Origin: Portulaca oleracea
Lineage: Eukaryota; Streptophyta; Magnoliopsida; Caryophyllales; Portulacaceae
DNA length: 64,000 nt
NCBI GenBank assembly: GCA_029582165.1
Contig: CM055893.1
Span: forward strand, 23,907,179-23,971,178
Direction of reading: 5' to 3'
Part shown: positions 48,020 to 59,868 of the stretch, piece by piece
How positions within the stretch are numbered: position 1 is the stretch's first letter
Layout of the letters: the number at the start of each line of letters is the position of its first letter
Translations under genes and position numbers: made by a program
Notes under the pieces: generated by a model
Databases searched by the model: none
What the model was told of the DNA's origin: nothing
The model's input: only the letters and a program-made list of their open reading frames with translations

Positions 48020-49309
48020 ATGGATGGTGAAAATAATTCCAATCGGAAGGAATCAAGCCGCCACCGAAGTCCTCGGGTTCAAGCTATCGAGAATCGATTC
48101 TCCACTTACGAGAACCGATTATCCGCCTATGAGAACCGATTCTCCACTCTCGAGCGCAACATGGACGCACTTATGGCACGGATGGATAATCTCACCCAAG
48201 AACGTCATATTCGACATTGAGATGAACAAAGGAGGTCTACTCCTATCCCTATTCGTCCTCCTCCCTCCTACGAGTCGAGTGACGATGATAGAGATTCGCT
48301 TCGATGCCATCGTCGACGGGACACTATTATGGAGCCATTCTACTACTCCCCACTAACGACCGTCACGTCCTGGAAGTGTGTAAAATGTCGGCGTGTGGGA
48401 CACGATGCTTTGCAATGCCCGACAATGGCTATGGTTACGACTTGGATTGAAGAATCCTTTGGTTTGGAAGAGCAAATATTTTGTAAGAAGAAGGAAGTTG
48501 ATGAGCAAAACCTTCCTTCCCCACTTGAAAAGTTTGAGGAGGTTGAGAAAAAGAAAGAACAAGAGGTGATGGAAGAAGTCCATCTCATGGCAAGTGAAGG
48601 AGAGCTCCTTGAGCTTGAAGAGATCCAAGGAGAGTTCTTAAAGGAGGAGGCGCCAATTCAAGAGCTTCCACAAGAGGAGATCATGCACTATCAACCTAGC
48701 AAGGCAATCCTTGAGCCTAGATTGATTGAAAGTAAGGTCCATTATGATTACCTCAACATCAATCTTTCTTGTGATAAATATCTTGTTGTGTTCAACAAGA
48801 TAATTAATGCTAGGATTAAAAGAAGAAGCTACCATGAAGAAGAGACAACCCCCGCCCTCTTCAAGAATCGCTACTCATTCAAAAAAGGAGTTCTTAGTGT
48901 AGCCATGCTTGGGTTTACAGGAAGTCTCTACATTGGAATACAAAGTCATGGGGAATGCATTGATTTTTACGCCCAAGAGTTGAGGGCAACTCTTCTTCAA
49001 GAGGGGGAGTATGGACCGTGTCGGGACCGGGTCCAAGCTTTCACGTTCGAGGTTAAGCCAACGGTTCAGCAAGCATCGGTAGTTGCACTCTCTTGTGATG
49101 CTTATATCGGGGATTTCGACGAGAACATGGATAGAGGAGCTAACCGGCAACACCACGCTAAGTACGTTCACCCGCTTGTTCTCCAAAATCGTTATACCTT
49201 CAAAAAGAGTGGGGTGGTGAGAATCAATTTAGCTTGGCTAATGCGAGACGTCCATTATCGGGGTCCAAACTTCTCCACGGATGTTTCGAATGGCCGGGAA
49301 GAGAATTGA
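48020..49309 (+). pseudogene. Gag-like protein of the non-autonomous element, one in-frame TGA
   Basis: One frame from ATG 48020 to the stop at 49307, about 430 codons, broken only by TGA at 48218-48220. The N-terminal part has repeated ENRFSTYENRLSAYENRFST and predicted coiled coil. After the TGA comes a CCHC knuckle CVKCRRVGHDALQC (about 48376-48420). A long acidic segment follows (EEVEKKKEQEVMEEVHLMAS), then an ordered C-terminal part (GVLSVAMLGFTGSLYIGIQS, CDAYIGDFDENMDRGANRQH). It would package RNA using a partner's Pol. The stop codon is formed by the first three bases of LTR2. Read-through of the TGA is possible but untested. Confidence 0.72.
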
Positions 49310-50300
49310 GACTTGTCGATAATCATGAGGGCCTATGGGATGATGGGTCATTTCGAGATGTCATGAATATCTAGCATCGTGGTTCGGTTGTGAGTCGGGT
49401 GAATAAACACAAGGTAATAATGGCGAACAAATGTTCGAAATACGCGTGCCTTCACACTTTGAATCATAACTCCAATGGGTCTCAAATGTTGGGAGCTTAA
49501 AGTACACACTGAGATCTTTCCAAAGATATCTTACGGGCCTAAAACGGAGTTTGGATGAAGAAGTTATGCGTGTCGGCAGAAAAACTGCCCAGATCGTCAC
49601 GCCCGTGACGACCCATCATAGCGCCCGTGACCACGCTCGGCATTTTGGGGAAATTGGGACAGAAATTCGTCACGCCCGTGACGACCCATCGTAGCGCCCG
49701 CTACGATCGCGCACATACCAAATCGTTTGAAGTTTCGCTCTGGTAACGCCCGCGACCAACCGACGTCACGCCCGTGACGAAACTTATTTGGCGTGTTTTG
49801 TTTGGCTTAAAACGCTGAGTTTTGGTTATTTTCTTTAATTAGTATAAATACTTGTTTAACACATTTTCCAAGGAAGCTTATGTTTATGAATGATATGCTA
49901 ATGCATTGTTAGGGTGTCTCCCTTTTCTCTCTCAAAAACCTTGTTCTTACTTTATCCATTGTTAATGGTGGTGTTAGCAAGTCATTCCTTTATTGTTCAT
50001 TTGGTGGAGTTCTCCTTTAGGATGGTCATGGTGGGGTGTTAGATTTTGGTGGTAGATTCTCCTTTATTCAAAATCATATCCAATCCCTTTGGTGTGCAAG
50101 CTTAATGTTGGTTGATTTTGATTGTTATGCAAGTTCTTGGTTATTATGGTGATGATTCAAGCATGGGTGTTTGAGAGTGGCTTCATTCTCTCTCTACTCT
50201 ATTGATTATGGATGCTCAAGAGGTCTTCTCTCTTCTTATCTTCAAGAACCACTCAAGCTAAGTTTGTTATTCAATTCACCGCGCATCGGGAACCGCTCCA
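49307..50300 (+). repeat. LTR2 of the gag-only element
   Basis: 994 bp, TGAGACTTGTCGATAATC to ACCGCTCCA, preceded by a purine-rich GGGAAGAGAA tract. TATA at 49841. Dyad cassette 49596-49780. Highly similar to LTR1 and LTR3, so the element moved recently relative to the chromovirus. Confidence 0.88.
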
Positions 50301-50415
50301 ATAAGTTTGATAAGTTACCTCTTTTGCTTTGTTGTCAAAAGGAGAAGAGATGTGTAATTCAATTTGATTTTGATTTGGTCTTTTGGTGAGCCATGGAAAG
50401 GTGTATCAATGGCTT

Positions 50416-50854
50416 GAAGAATCTCAAAAAAGGAGGAGTTCTTAGTGTAGCCATGCTTGGGTTTATAGGAAGTCTCTACATTGGAATACAAAGTCATGGG
50501 GGATGCATTGATTTTTATGCCCAAGAGTTGAGGGCAACTCTTCTTCAAGAGGGGAAGTATGGACCGTGTCGGGACCGGGTCCAAGCTTTCACGTTCGAGG
50601 TTAAGCCAACGGTTCAGCATACATCGGTAGTTGCACTCTCTTGTGATGCTTATATCGGGGATTTCGACGAGAACATGGATAGAGGAGCTAACCGGCAACA
50701 CCGTGCTAAGTACGTTCACCCGCTTGTTCTCAAGAATCGTTATACCTTCAAAAAGAGTGGGGTGGTGAGCGTCTATTTAGCTCGGCTAATGCGAGACGTC
50801 CATTGTCGGGGTCCAAACTTTTCCACGGATGTTTCGATTGGCCGGGAAGAGATT
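50416..50854 (+). pseudogene. Duplicated C-terminal gag piece of the gag-only element
   Basis: Second copy of 48876-49306: VLSVAMLGFIGSLYIGIQSH to NFSTDVSIGREEI, ending at LTR3. It follows segment X directly, so it has no start of its own. Open apart from that. Confidence 0.82.
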
Positions 50855-51855
50855 TGAGACTTGTCGATAATCATGAGGGCCTATGGGATGATGGGTCATC
50901 TCGAGATGTCATGAATATCTGGCATCGTGGTTCGGTTGTGAGCCAGGTGAATAAACACAAGGTAATAATGGCGATCAAAAGTTCGAAATACGCGTGCCTT
51001 CACACTTTGGATCATAACTCCAATAGGTCTCAAATGTTGGGAGCTTAAAGTACACACTAAGATCTTTCCAACGATATTTTACGGGCCTAAAACGGAGTTT
51101 GGATGAAGAAGTTATGCGTGTTTAAAGTCGGCAGAAAAACTGCCCAGATCGTCCCGCCCGTGACGACCCATCGTAGCGCCCGTGACCACGCTCGGCATTT
51201 TGGGGAAATTGGAACAGAAATTCGTCACGCCCGTGACGACCCATCGTAGCACCCGCTACGATCGCGCACATACCAAATCGCCTGAAGTTTCGCTCTGGTA
51301 ACGCCCGCGACCAACCGGCGTCACGCCCGTGACGAAACTGATTTGGCGTGTTTTGTTTGGCTTAAAACGCTGAGTTTTGTTTATTTTCATTAATTAGTAT
51401 AAATACTTGTTTAACACATTTTTCAAGGAAGCTTATGTTTATGAATGATATGCTAATGCATTGTTAGGGTTTCTCCCTTTTCTCTCTCAAAAACCTTGTC
51501 CTTACTTTATTCATTGTTAATGGTGGTGTTAGCAAGTCATTCCTTTATTGATCATTTGGTGGAGTTCTCCTTTAGGATGGTCATGGTGGGGTGTTAGGTT
51601 TTGGTGGTGGATTCTCCTTTATCCAAAATCATATCCAATCCCTTTGGTGTGCAAGCTTAATGTTGGTTGATTTTGATTGTTATGCAAGTTCTTGGTTATT
51701 ATGGTGATGATTCAAGCATGGGTGTTTTAGAGTGGCTTCATTCTCTCTCTACTCTATTGATTATGGATGCTCAAGAGGTCTTCTCTCTTCTTCTCTTCAA
51801 GAACCACTCAAGCTAAGTTTATTATTCTATCCACCGCGCATCGGGAACCGCTCCA
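50855..51855 (+). repeat. LTR3 of the gag-only element
   Basis: 1001 bp, same ends as LTR2. TATA at about 51398. Dyad cassette 51147-51337. Followed by segment X (51856-51970), a near copy of 50301-50415. Confidence 0.88.
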
Positions 51856-52712
51856 ATAAGTTTGACAAGTTACCTCTTTTGCTTTGTTGTCAAAAGGAGA
51901 AGAGATGTGTAATTCAATTTGATTTTGATTTGGTCTTTTGATGAGCCATGGAAAGGTGTATCAATGGCTTTAAGAAGAAGAAGATGAACATGAAAGGAAG
52001 ATGAGGTGGTGGTGGAATTACTTTCTCAAAAACCAAAGAAAACAATATATTTACTAATAATACTTTACAAATCAATAACTAAAATGTGTGAATAATGAAA
52101 TAGAAAATAATTTTACAACTTTGATTATAGCAAAAGTAAATAAAAGTAATATCTTTATAAATATCATATTGTACAAAATAAGAAAAATGTGCATGAAAAG
52201 ATTAATTTATAAAAGATGAAAGGAAAATGTGTGTGAAATATAAAAAATATTACTACTTTAATAAGCATAATATGAATAATGTGTGTAATATAAAATATTA
52301 CAATCATTTTGCAAATAAATAAATGAAATATGGAAAATGTGTGAAGTATAGTAATTTATAATAATTAGTAAGCTAAAAGTTAATTTTTGAAATTACTCAT
52401 ACTTGAGTAACTATAATTAATTGAAAAGTAAACAAAATGTAGCTAATTAAATCAAATAATGTACTATAATTGAAATTAAGATTTTAATTAGCGTAATAAA
52501 TAAAGTTTAAAAATACGGGGTGTTACAGAAGGAACCTCTAATCTAGTTCTAATCCTGCTTAACAAACATAAGTGAGCTACTTAAGGCTAATTGTACATGT
52601 AATTACATCATATTACATCAAGAAAAATAGCAAAAATGAAAATAGGTTGTTGGCTGCTTCTGATTGGGCCAACAACTGCTTCTGATTGCCTTAGCCACTC
52701 TTCCACTTGCTA

Positions 52713-53340
52713 TTAATCAACTGTAACTGCTGTTGAGTGCTGGTAGTAATAGGATTCAACTATGGTTACTCGATCATTAATGTGGAAATGACCAAATGAC
52801 CTTAATAAAGTCAGTAATCCCAAAACTGTCCCAGTTGCTTGAATATATGCTATCCCAAGACTATGTTGCTGCCATAGAAAATGCCATGGAACTTCAGTCT
52901 TCTGCACTCCTTGATCATAGGTTGTAGGTAAACCAAGGAATACATAGAATCTACTAAATGTCATTGCCTTCAAACACAGCCTATTGAGACCTTGATAAAA
53001 CTCGAACATTGATTTCACATGTTGGGGTTCTATCAAGGTTCAATTGCATGAATTGAACTTTAGTTCTACGGCCAAGCTGCCTTTCTCAAAGGCTCCCTAG
53101 GTGATCAAATGCCTCCCTTCAAATGCTTCAAAATTACCTTAGGACCTGCATTCACCTACTGACTTATCCTGCTGGATGAGGGACTTGATCCCTCCTGAAT
53201 TCCCAGCTAGATCCCAATAGGAACTGAACCTGTTGTGGACTTCAGGAAAGAAAGTTCTCTATATCCGCATTGCTGTCTCAGATAATAATGTGGATTGAGA
53301 TGGACCTCCATCATCTGGTATCATAAACTCAATCTCGAGT
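52713..53340 (-). pseudogene. Unrecognised coding-like remnant
   Basis: The minus strand has an open stretch at 53036-52713 (SMFEFYQGLNRLCLKAMTFS, FYVFLGLPTTYDQGVQKTEV). Upstream in other frames are protein-like pieces (TFFPEVHNRFSSYWDLAGNS). Stops separate them. It may be an old gene or transposon fragment; I cannot assign a family. Confidence 0.25.
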
Positions 53341-54313
53341 AACAGTGAGAATTCACAAGTTTATCTTTATTTCCTTGTTTGTCTTTCGTTTCTTGATGTT
53401 CTTGCATCCTTACGGAAAGCTTAGGTTGCACAAAGCAGGTCCCCGGAGGACATGTGTAAGACTCATTTGTGAGTGTTAATTTCTCATGTTGTAACTCTAG
53501 AGAGGTTGTGATATATTGTAGAGGACTGGAATTTCTGAAATACTGTTGTAATCCTTTAATAGTACACCACACTATTTAATTTATACCACACTTCACAACA
53601 CCATATCATAATTACCATTTCTACTTTTACAATAAATATTAAAATTTTTTATATTAAAGGCCAACACTTTTTACAATTTTTTTTTCCATTTCTTTTATCA
53701 TATATTTGATTGTTTGGACAAGATTATGATTAATATGTTTGGAAGAGTAATTAACAGTAGCCCATTAAAAACGACAATAATAGTCGTTGTAATCCCTATT
53801 AGGCTAAAATACACTGAATTTTCACTAAATTTGTACTTTAAAAAACCTTTATACTTTTTTAAATTTCAAATTAAAAAACATCTATCTCACCTAGCACAAT
53901 TACCGCCACAATTCATGACATTGCACCGGAGTTCACCACATTTTTTTAAATTTTCACTGCACCGCACCATTACCACACTCCACCCACTGCATAAAAGAGC
54001 AAGCTCATATTATAAATCAAAATCAAAGTTAAAATGTATATTTAATGGAAAATAAATGCATATGTGATGAAATCATGGGGTCTTTTTCTCCCATAAAGTA
54101 TTATGCCATGTAATTGAAGTGTACAGTAGAAGGGCTAACCACGCTTCTCACTTGATCGATCATACATGGCATGATACTAAGTACCACATGCGTGAATTTT
54201 TTTATGATGAAAAGATTGGTTTTTCAATATTTCTTTTTACAAAAGGGGCCAAATAGATTGGAAAAATATCAAGAGCAGAAGCAAAAGACAAGCTGTAATG
54301 TGTTGTAATGAAA

Positions 54314-54590
54314 TACTCCCCCCAATTTTATAATTGTTATACATTTAGTTATAATTTTAAAAATTAACAAAATGAGTTAGGTTAAATATTTTGTTATATG
54401 AAAAATAGGAAAATAATAATATTAAATTACTAGTATATTTTTCTCTCTTACTTTTTGAATAGTTATGTCAAAAATATTAATATAAAAATTGCTAATTAAA
54501 AAAAATTACACTGAAATTAAAAAAAGATAAGTATTGAGGGACAAAAGTTTTTTTTGTTAAAGTAATAACTATTATAGGAAGGAGGGAGCA
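54314..54590. mobile_element. Stowaway-like MITE
   Basis: Left end TACTCCCCCCAATTTTATAA and inverted right end TGCTCCCTCCTTCCTATAAT, both continuing into a TTGTTA/TAGTTA block. CTCCCTCC ends and about 277 bp without ORF fit Stowaway. Confidence 0.55.
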
Positions 54591-55067
54591 TGAAGCATCC
54601 CTATGTGGATTTGTTTATAACGGCCTAGCTAAACTACCTAAAAAAATGATTGTGAGCTCGGAAACACAATTCTCCGTGCGCCCAATCACATGTATGTAAC
54701 CACTTTTTCTTTTTCTTTTTCTTTTTTGTATTTTACATGTCGAACCAAATAGAAATAATGTGCAGTTCACAGCCCAATAACATTCTTGCTTTGATTTCAA
54801 TTTTTAAATTTATTTTAGTTTTTATGTTTCATTTTGCATTTTGTTTTTTTTTGGGTGTTTCAAGTGTTCAAAGAGATGTATGAACATTCATCTAATCAAG
54901 AGCATTTTCTCAAAAAGTTATTTTAAATTTTTATTATTTTAATATTCAATACTACCTCTACTCTTTTTTATTTGTCGTCTAACTTTCCGTGCAAAAAATT
55001 TTGACTGTTAATATCTTAATTTGCATGATTATTCATCATACAAAATTGATCTCAATAGTTTCTTAAC

Positions 55068-55860
55068 CTGACATTTTTATTATGTATGATGCTCATAAAA
55101 GCTAAACTACCGTCCTCATAAACCTAAATTACAATGTTCATAAATCAGTATATAAATGTTGATAAATCAGTAGATGAATGTTCATAACTTTCAACACTAA
55201 TGTTCATAACCTGATATTTTTACAATGCTTATAAACCAATATATGAATGCTCTCAAAGGTCAGTATATAAATGCTCATAAATCAGTAGATGAATGTTCAT
55301 AACCTCCATCACGAATATTCACAACCCGACGTTTTTACAATGCTCATAAACCAATAATATATGAATGCTCATAAACCTAAACTAAAATACTTATAAGTTA
55401 GCGCATATGAATGCTGATAACTCATTAGATAAATGTTCATTACCTCCAACACCAATGCTCATAACCTGACGTTTTTACAACCTGTAAACCAACATATGGA
55501 TGCTCATAGACTTAATCTACAATGCTCATAAGTAAGTATATGAATGTTTATAAATCAGTAGATGAATGTTCATAACCTGCAACACGAATGTTCACAACAT
55601 GAGTTTTTACAATGTTCATAAACCAATATATGATTGATCATAAACCTAAACAGAAATGCTCATAATCCTAAACATGAGTTTTTACAATTTTTTTTCGGAG
55701 CTTGGGGTGTCGATGGGGATCCGCTTATGCTCATAATCCTAAACTATAATGCTCAAAAATCAGTAAATGAATGCTTATAAACCAGTATATGAATGTTCAT
55801 AATCTTCAATTCGAATATTCATAACCTCCAAATCAAATGCTTGTAACAAAAAAAATATCA
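55068..55860 (+). repeat. Imperfect tandem array with ATGAATGTTCATAACC units
   Basis: Higher units of about 115-143 bp begin with a CCTGACGTTTTTACAATG-like block near 55068, 55210, 55325, 55468 and 55600. Each contains shorter CATAAACCAATATATGAATG and CAGTAGATGAATGTTCATAA modules. No ORF. Confidence 0.75.
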
Positions 55861-56945
55861 AATATGAAAAATAATTAAATGTTGAATATTTAAATGTAAT
55901 GAAATTAAAAAAAAATTATTACAATTATAGTTCAACCAACTTAAAAATAATAATAATAATAATAATAATAATAACTATTGATGGAGACAAAATAATAATT
56001 ACAATTCAATCAACTTAGGAATCATAATTTTTTTTATCTGTCCATAGGAAAAAATATTTATCTGATAAGTTGTAAAATAATTAATGATGAATAAAAAAAA
56101 ATAAAAAGATGAAAAATGAAAATACTAACGAGTTCTATTACCTAAAAAAAATGGGAGTTTGCATTTGTTGAGGAGTGTGCTTGCTGTTTGCTGTGTGTGA
56201 GTGTGTCTGCCTGCTTAGGCTTTTTCTTTTTTTTTTTTTCTTTTGCCAATTGATCTTCCACAATAACCACATCCACATGGAAACTTTTCTTTGCAAATTT
56301 GACACATATACCAAACTGATTGGATCCAATGTCACATGTCTTCCTAATAAGTTCATGTCCATATTTTATTATTAATTATGTGCCTGTGGTTTTAATTTCA
56401 AGCCTTTTCTTTTCTTTAATTCTCTCTTTATGTTTTCTCTAATTTTTATTATGTACTACTATTACTACTTTTTGATCTGCTTCATAGTTCAATTGATGGT
56501 CTGCTAAAGGTATTAATTTTCTCTTCATATCTTCTCGAAATCATGTGAAAAACAAGTGTAATTTAAAGGCAACAAAAACAAACTTTATGAAATCTTCAAA
56601 TATTTTTCATCAGATTTTATGTTATTTTTATGTTAATTTCCCATTACAATTCAATATTGCTTTTAGTTCTTCCTCTTCTTCTTTTCTTTAAATGCTTTCA
56701 AATCCAATACATGAAAATTATACATCATTGCCCGGGCACAGGGCACTAGTATTGCTAAAAAAGGTAAAAAAAATAAAATACATATTAAATAAATTGTTGA
56801 TGAAAAAAGAAAAGAAAAAATGAAACATGTACGGATTGACGCACGTTGCCCCATGAGCCCGAGAGCAGAATGGAAACGATGTAAACTACCAAGAGAGGAA
56901 CCCCGTAAAAGCAGCAATCAGAAGGACTCCTGGGCCCCCACCTGA

Positions 56946-57007
56946 CCAATATGTAGTTTAGTCACGGCACTTAACCCGGCTTTTTAGTTTTTACTACCTT
57001 TATAAAT
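56946..57007 (+). promoter_or_regulatory. Pectate lyase promoter (CCAAT and TATA boxes)
   Basis: TATAAAT at 57001-57007, 115 bp before the ATG at 57122, with a CCAAT at 56946-56950. The 5' leader between them is C-rich and has no upstream ATG that I can see, typical of a plant core promoter. Confidence 0.6.
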
Positions 57008-57121
57008 TGGAATCATCCTACACTCCCATTCCTTCCATCGCCAACATCACAACCAAACTCACTACCCTCCCACACATTTCAAACTTAATTAAGCTACACT
57101 TCCCTCTCTCCAGCTCAACAA

Positions 57122-59483
57122 ATGGCAATACCATGCATTTCACTCTTCCTCTTTTTATCTCTCATTGCCCCTACCTTTGTCCTCTCCTCACCAGTAACTG
57201 TTTCAGATCCTCAACTTGTAGTGCATGAAGTACATAGGTAAGTGCATTTCTGGAGACACCTGCTATCCTTTACAGAAATTTTTGTCCACTCTACTTATTA
57301 CTTATTTACACAGGATTCAATGTCACAGTGTGGTAGAATGTTTTTGCTTTTATTATGTACTGTAAATTAACACAAACGTAAAAGGAGTTGACAAATTTTT
57401 AGGTAGACCACATAAACCAAACTACTCGGTACTATAATTTCCTCTTTTCCTAACCGACCCTCGTGCTTTTTCATTATATATATATATCTTAAAAAAGTGT
57501 AAAAATATTCGCTAAAAAAAAAAGTGTAAAAATAACTATCTTGGTGGATAGACTCCACCAAGTTAGATGTAAGAACAACTAAAGTTTAAAAGTATTTATA
57601 GGTAAAATAAAAGAATTGATAGTTGTTTTTCTTGAGGTGGGTTTCTTTCTATACAGAGTAGTATATATGCTTTATGCTTTATATATAGGTTGTATTTAAC
57701 AACCAATTTTTAGCTGTTAGCTTGTAGCTGTTAACTGTTAGTTTTTTAGATTAGCTGTTTGACTTTAACTGTTTGAATTAGCTGATTGCAGGAAAAATGT
57801 TTGGTAAAGTAGTTTTTTTGTGAAAAACTACCTGAAAAAGTTTCATCAACTAGCTTTTTGAAAACTAGCTTTTTGGGTCCAAAAAGCTAATATAAAAAGC
57901 TATCAAAAAAGCTAAAAGCTATCTAAAAAGTTGGGTAGCCAAAGACTTAGATAGAATAAATTGGTAGTTGTTTTCTGGAACTTCTGGTAGAAAATTAAAG
58001 TTTAAACATATTTTAGGTGCGCCGCAAATAAAACTTTTTTTTTTTTTCCTTCAGTAGAATCTCTGGCTAATAAAACTGAGCATAATGTAACATCTTGGTT
58101 TTGCGCTGTTTGCAGGCGCATCAATGAGTCTGTAGCGAGAAGGAATTTGGGGTACCTATCATGCGGGACAGGCAACCCGATTGACGATTGTTGGAGGTGC
58201 GATCCTGATTGGGAGAACAAGCGTCAGCGGCTTGCTGACTGTGCAATTGGTTTCGGAAAGAATGCCATTGGCGGGAAGAATGGCCGGATTTACGTGGTGA
58301 CAGACTCAGGGGATGACGACGCAGTTAACCCAAAACCCGGCACCCTCAGGCATGCAGTAATCCAGGACGAGCCCCTATGGATCGTTTTCGAGCGAGACAT
58401 GGTCATCAAGCTCAAGGAGGAGCTCATCATGAACTCCTTCAAAACCATCGACGGCAGAGGAGCTAGCGTTCACATTTCTGGTGGACCCTGCATCACCATA
58501 CAATACGTGACCAACATTATCATCCATGGGATCAACATCCACGACTGTAAGCCTGGAGGTAATGCTATGGTGCGGAGCTCCCCACGCCACTATGGTTGGA
58601 GGACTATATCTGACGGTGATGGTGTCTCCCTCTTTGGTGCTACCCATGTCTGGCTTGATCATTGCTCCTTGTCAAACTGTGCTGATGGCTTGATTGATGC
58701 CATCATGGGTTCCACTGCTGTCACCATATCCAATAATTACATGACACATCATGATAAGGCTATGCTGTTGGGCCATAGCGATTCTTACACTCAGGACAAG
58801 AATATGCAAGTCACCATTGCTTTTAACCACTTTGGTGAAGGTCTTGTTCAAAGAATGCCAAGGTACATTATATAATACCAAATCACTCTTATTTCAATTT
58901 TGCTGTTTTACACTAATATTTTTACCTCTGGATATCCAGTAGAACCCATTTTTACATTATGGTAAAACTGCAGATGTAGACATGGGTACTTCCATGTGGT
59001 GAACAATGACTATACCCATTGGGAAATGTATGCCATTGGTGGAAGTGCTAATCCTACCATTAATAGCCAAGGCAACAGATTCTTGGCCCCTGATAACAGA
59101 TTCAGCAAAGAGGTACTTCCTTTAATTAATACTCTTCCAAAACTATAGGGTCCCACACCTTATCTGGGCCAAAACATCAAAATTAAAGCTATTTGAGACA
59201 GGATTGACAGTGAATGATAACAAGAAACCTAGTTTTATTTAATTTTGATTATGAATTACAGGTAACTAAACATGAGGATGCCCCAGAAAGTGAATGGAAG
59301 AACTGGAATTGGAGATCGGAAGGGGACCTAATGCTGAATGGTGCATTCTTCACAGCATCAGGAGCAGGGGCCTCCTCAAGCTATGCTAGGGCCTCAAGCC
59401 TTGGGGCTAAACCATCCTCGCTTGTTGCTTCACTCACCTCCAATGCTGGTGTACTTGGCTGCAAAAAGGGTTCTCGTTGCTGA
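57122..59483 (+). CDS. Pectate lyase-like protein (PL1 family), 407 aa, four coding exons
   Basis: Exons 57122-57237, 58116-58862, 58974-59112 and 59262-59483 join with GT-AG introns of 878, 111 and 149 bp and no frame break. The enzyme cuts de-esterified homogalacturonan by Ca2+-dependent beta-elimination in the cell wall. A signal peptide is clear ([19 protein letters not shown]). The mature N-terminal part has [16 protein letters not shown]. The Pectate_lyase_C domain (about residues 110-320) shows [20 protein letters not shown] (D205, D207, D220), NCADGLIDA (D229, D233) and [12 protein letters not shown]285 and R290 fit the RxPxxR site with the catalytic arginine. Length and C-terminal GSRC match plant PLL proteins. 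All key residues are present, so it should be functional. Which PLL subgroup is not decided. Confidence 0.96.
57690..57950. repeat. AGCTTTTT-rich repeat in pectate lyase intron 1
   Basis: Repeated AGCTGTTAGCTTGTAGCTG and CTAGCTTTTTGAAAACTAGC, with their inverse AAAAAGCTA on the right. This resembles hAT-type MITEs, but clear ends or target duplication were not found. Intron 1 also holds ordinary AT-rich sequence. Confidence 0.35.
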
Positions 59484-59737
59484 TCACGGATCACTAACAG
59501 CAACAGGATTAATTCAACTTCATTGCTTCAATTAATGAACATCTACTGAATTAATCAATACTTGAAGATTTCAAGGGTACACAAGGCATATTCTGGGGTA
59601 GGAAACAAGAATTCATGTTCTTCTCCCCCGATTATCATTATTATTATTTTTGTTTAATTACTTGGGAACTTGTTTTACCTTGGGATTTGGCCATTCTCTT
59701 TTTACTTTTGGTGGGTCTCTTATGGGTAATTGACTAA

Positions 59738-59868
59738 GGCATCGTTCTTTTGTGCGTTGCATTTACTTTGCGTTACGTTTAGTTGCATTGGAAATGGTTA
59801 AAAAGTTATGATAATTTGCGTTATGTTGCGTTGCGTTTGGGTGCGTTAACGCATAAAAGAACGATGCC
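59738..59868. mobile_element. Tourist-like MITE, 131 bp, TSD TAA
   Basis: Terminal inverted repeats GGCATCGTTCTTTTGTGCGT and, inverted on the right, GGCATCGTTCTTTTATGCGT differ at one base. TAA flanks both sides (59735-59737, 59869-59871). The 3-bp TAA duplication fits PIF/Harbinger-derived elements. It lies 255 bp after the pectate lyase stop. Confidence 0.82.

Larger units (their letters stand above)
46361..51970 (+). mobile_element. Array of a gag-only (TR-GAG-like) LTR retroelement with three LTRs
   Basis: Order: truncated 3' internal piece (46361-46655), LTR1 (46656-47669), primer-binding site, gag ORF (48020-49309), LTR2 (49307-50300), a 115-bp segment X, a second copy of the 3' internal piece (50416-50854), LTR3 (50855-51855), and X again. 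The unit '3' internal piece + LTR + X' of about 1.55 kb is thus tandemly duplicated. No protease, RT or integrase is present, so the element depended on a partner. The array lies inside the 44362-52527 solo LTR. Confidence 0.8.
44362..52527 (+). mobile_element. Solo LTR (about 2.5 kb without insert), TSD GAAGG
   Basis: Ends are TGTAACGCACC at 44362 and GGGTGTTACA at 52527, with GAAGG at 44357-44361 and 52528-52532. The outer parts (44362-46360 and about 51971-52527) hold no pol domain, so it is probably a solo LTR. Plus orientation is supported by a TATA-like CTTATATTTG (45741), a GC-rich leader and a splice donor AAAAG/GTAAGT at 46011. The middle is occupied by an array of a gag-only LTR element. 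Confidence 0.72.
52528..56945. other. Noncoding DNA upstream of the pectate lyase gene
   Basis: Apart from an unrecognised ORF remnant (52713-53340), a Stowaway-like MITE (54314-54590) and a tandem array (55068-55860), I see only AT-rich single-copy-looking sequence with short homopolymers. Confidence 0.6.

Noticed and set aside
46962..51337. CRISPR-like or terminator-like reading of the regular GC-rich dyads
   Set aside because: This is a plant genome; spacing is irregular, there are no unique spacers, no cas genes and no T-runs. LTR position explains their recurrence.
58375..58881. Minus-strand ORFs opposite the pectate lyase
   Set aside because: They are shadows of exon 2, whose plus-strand frame has the PL1 motifs.
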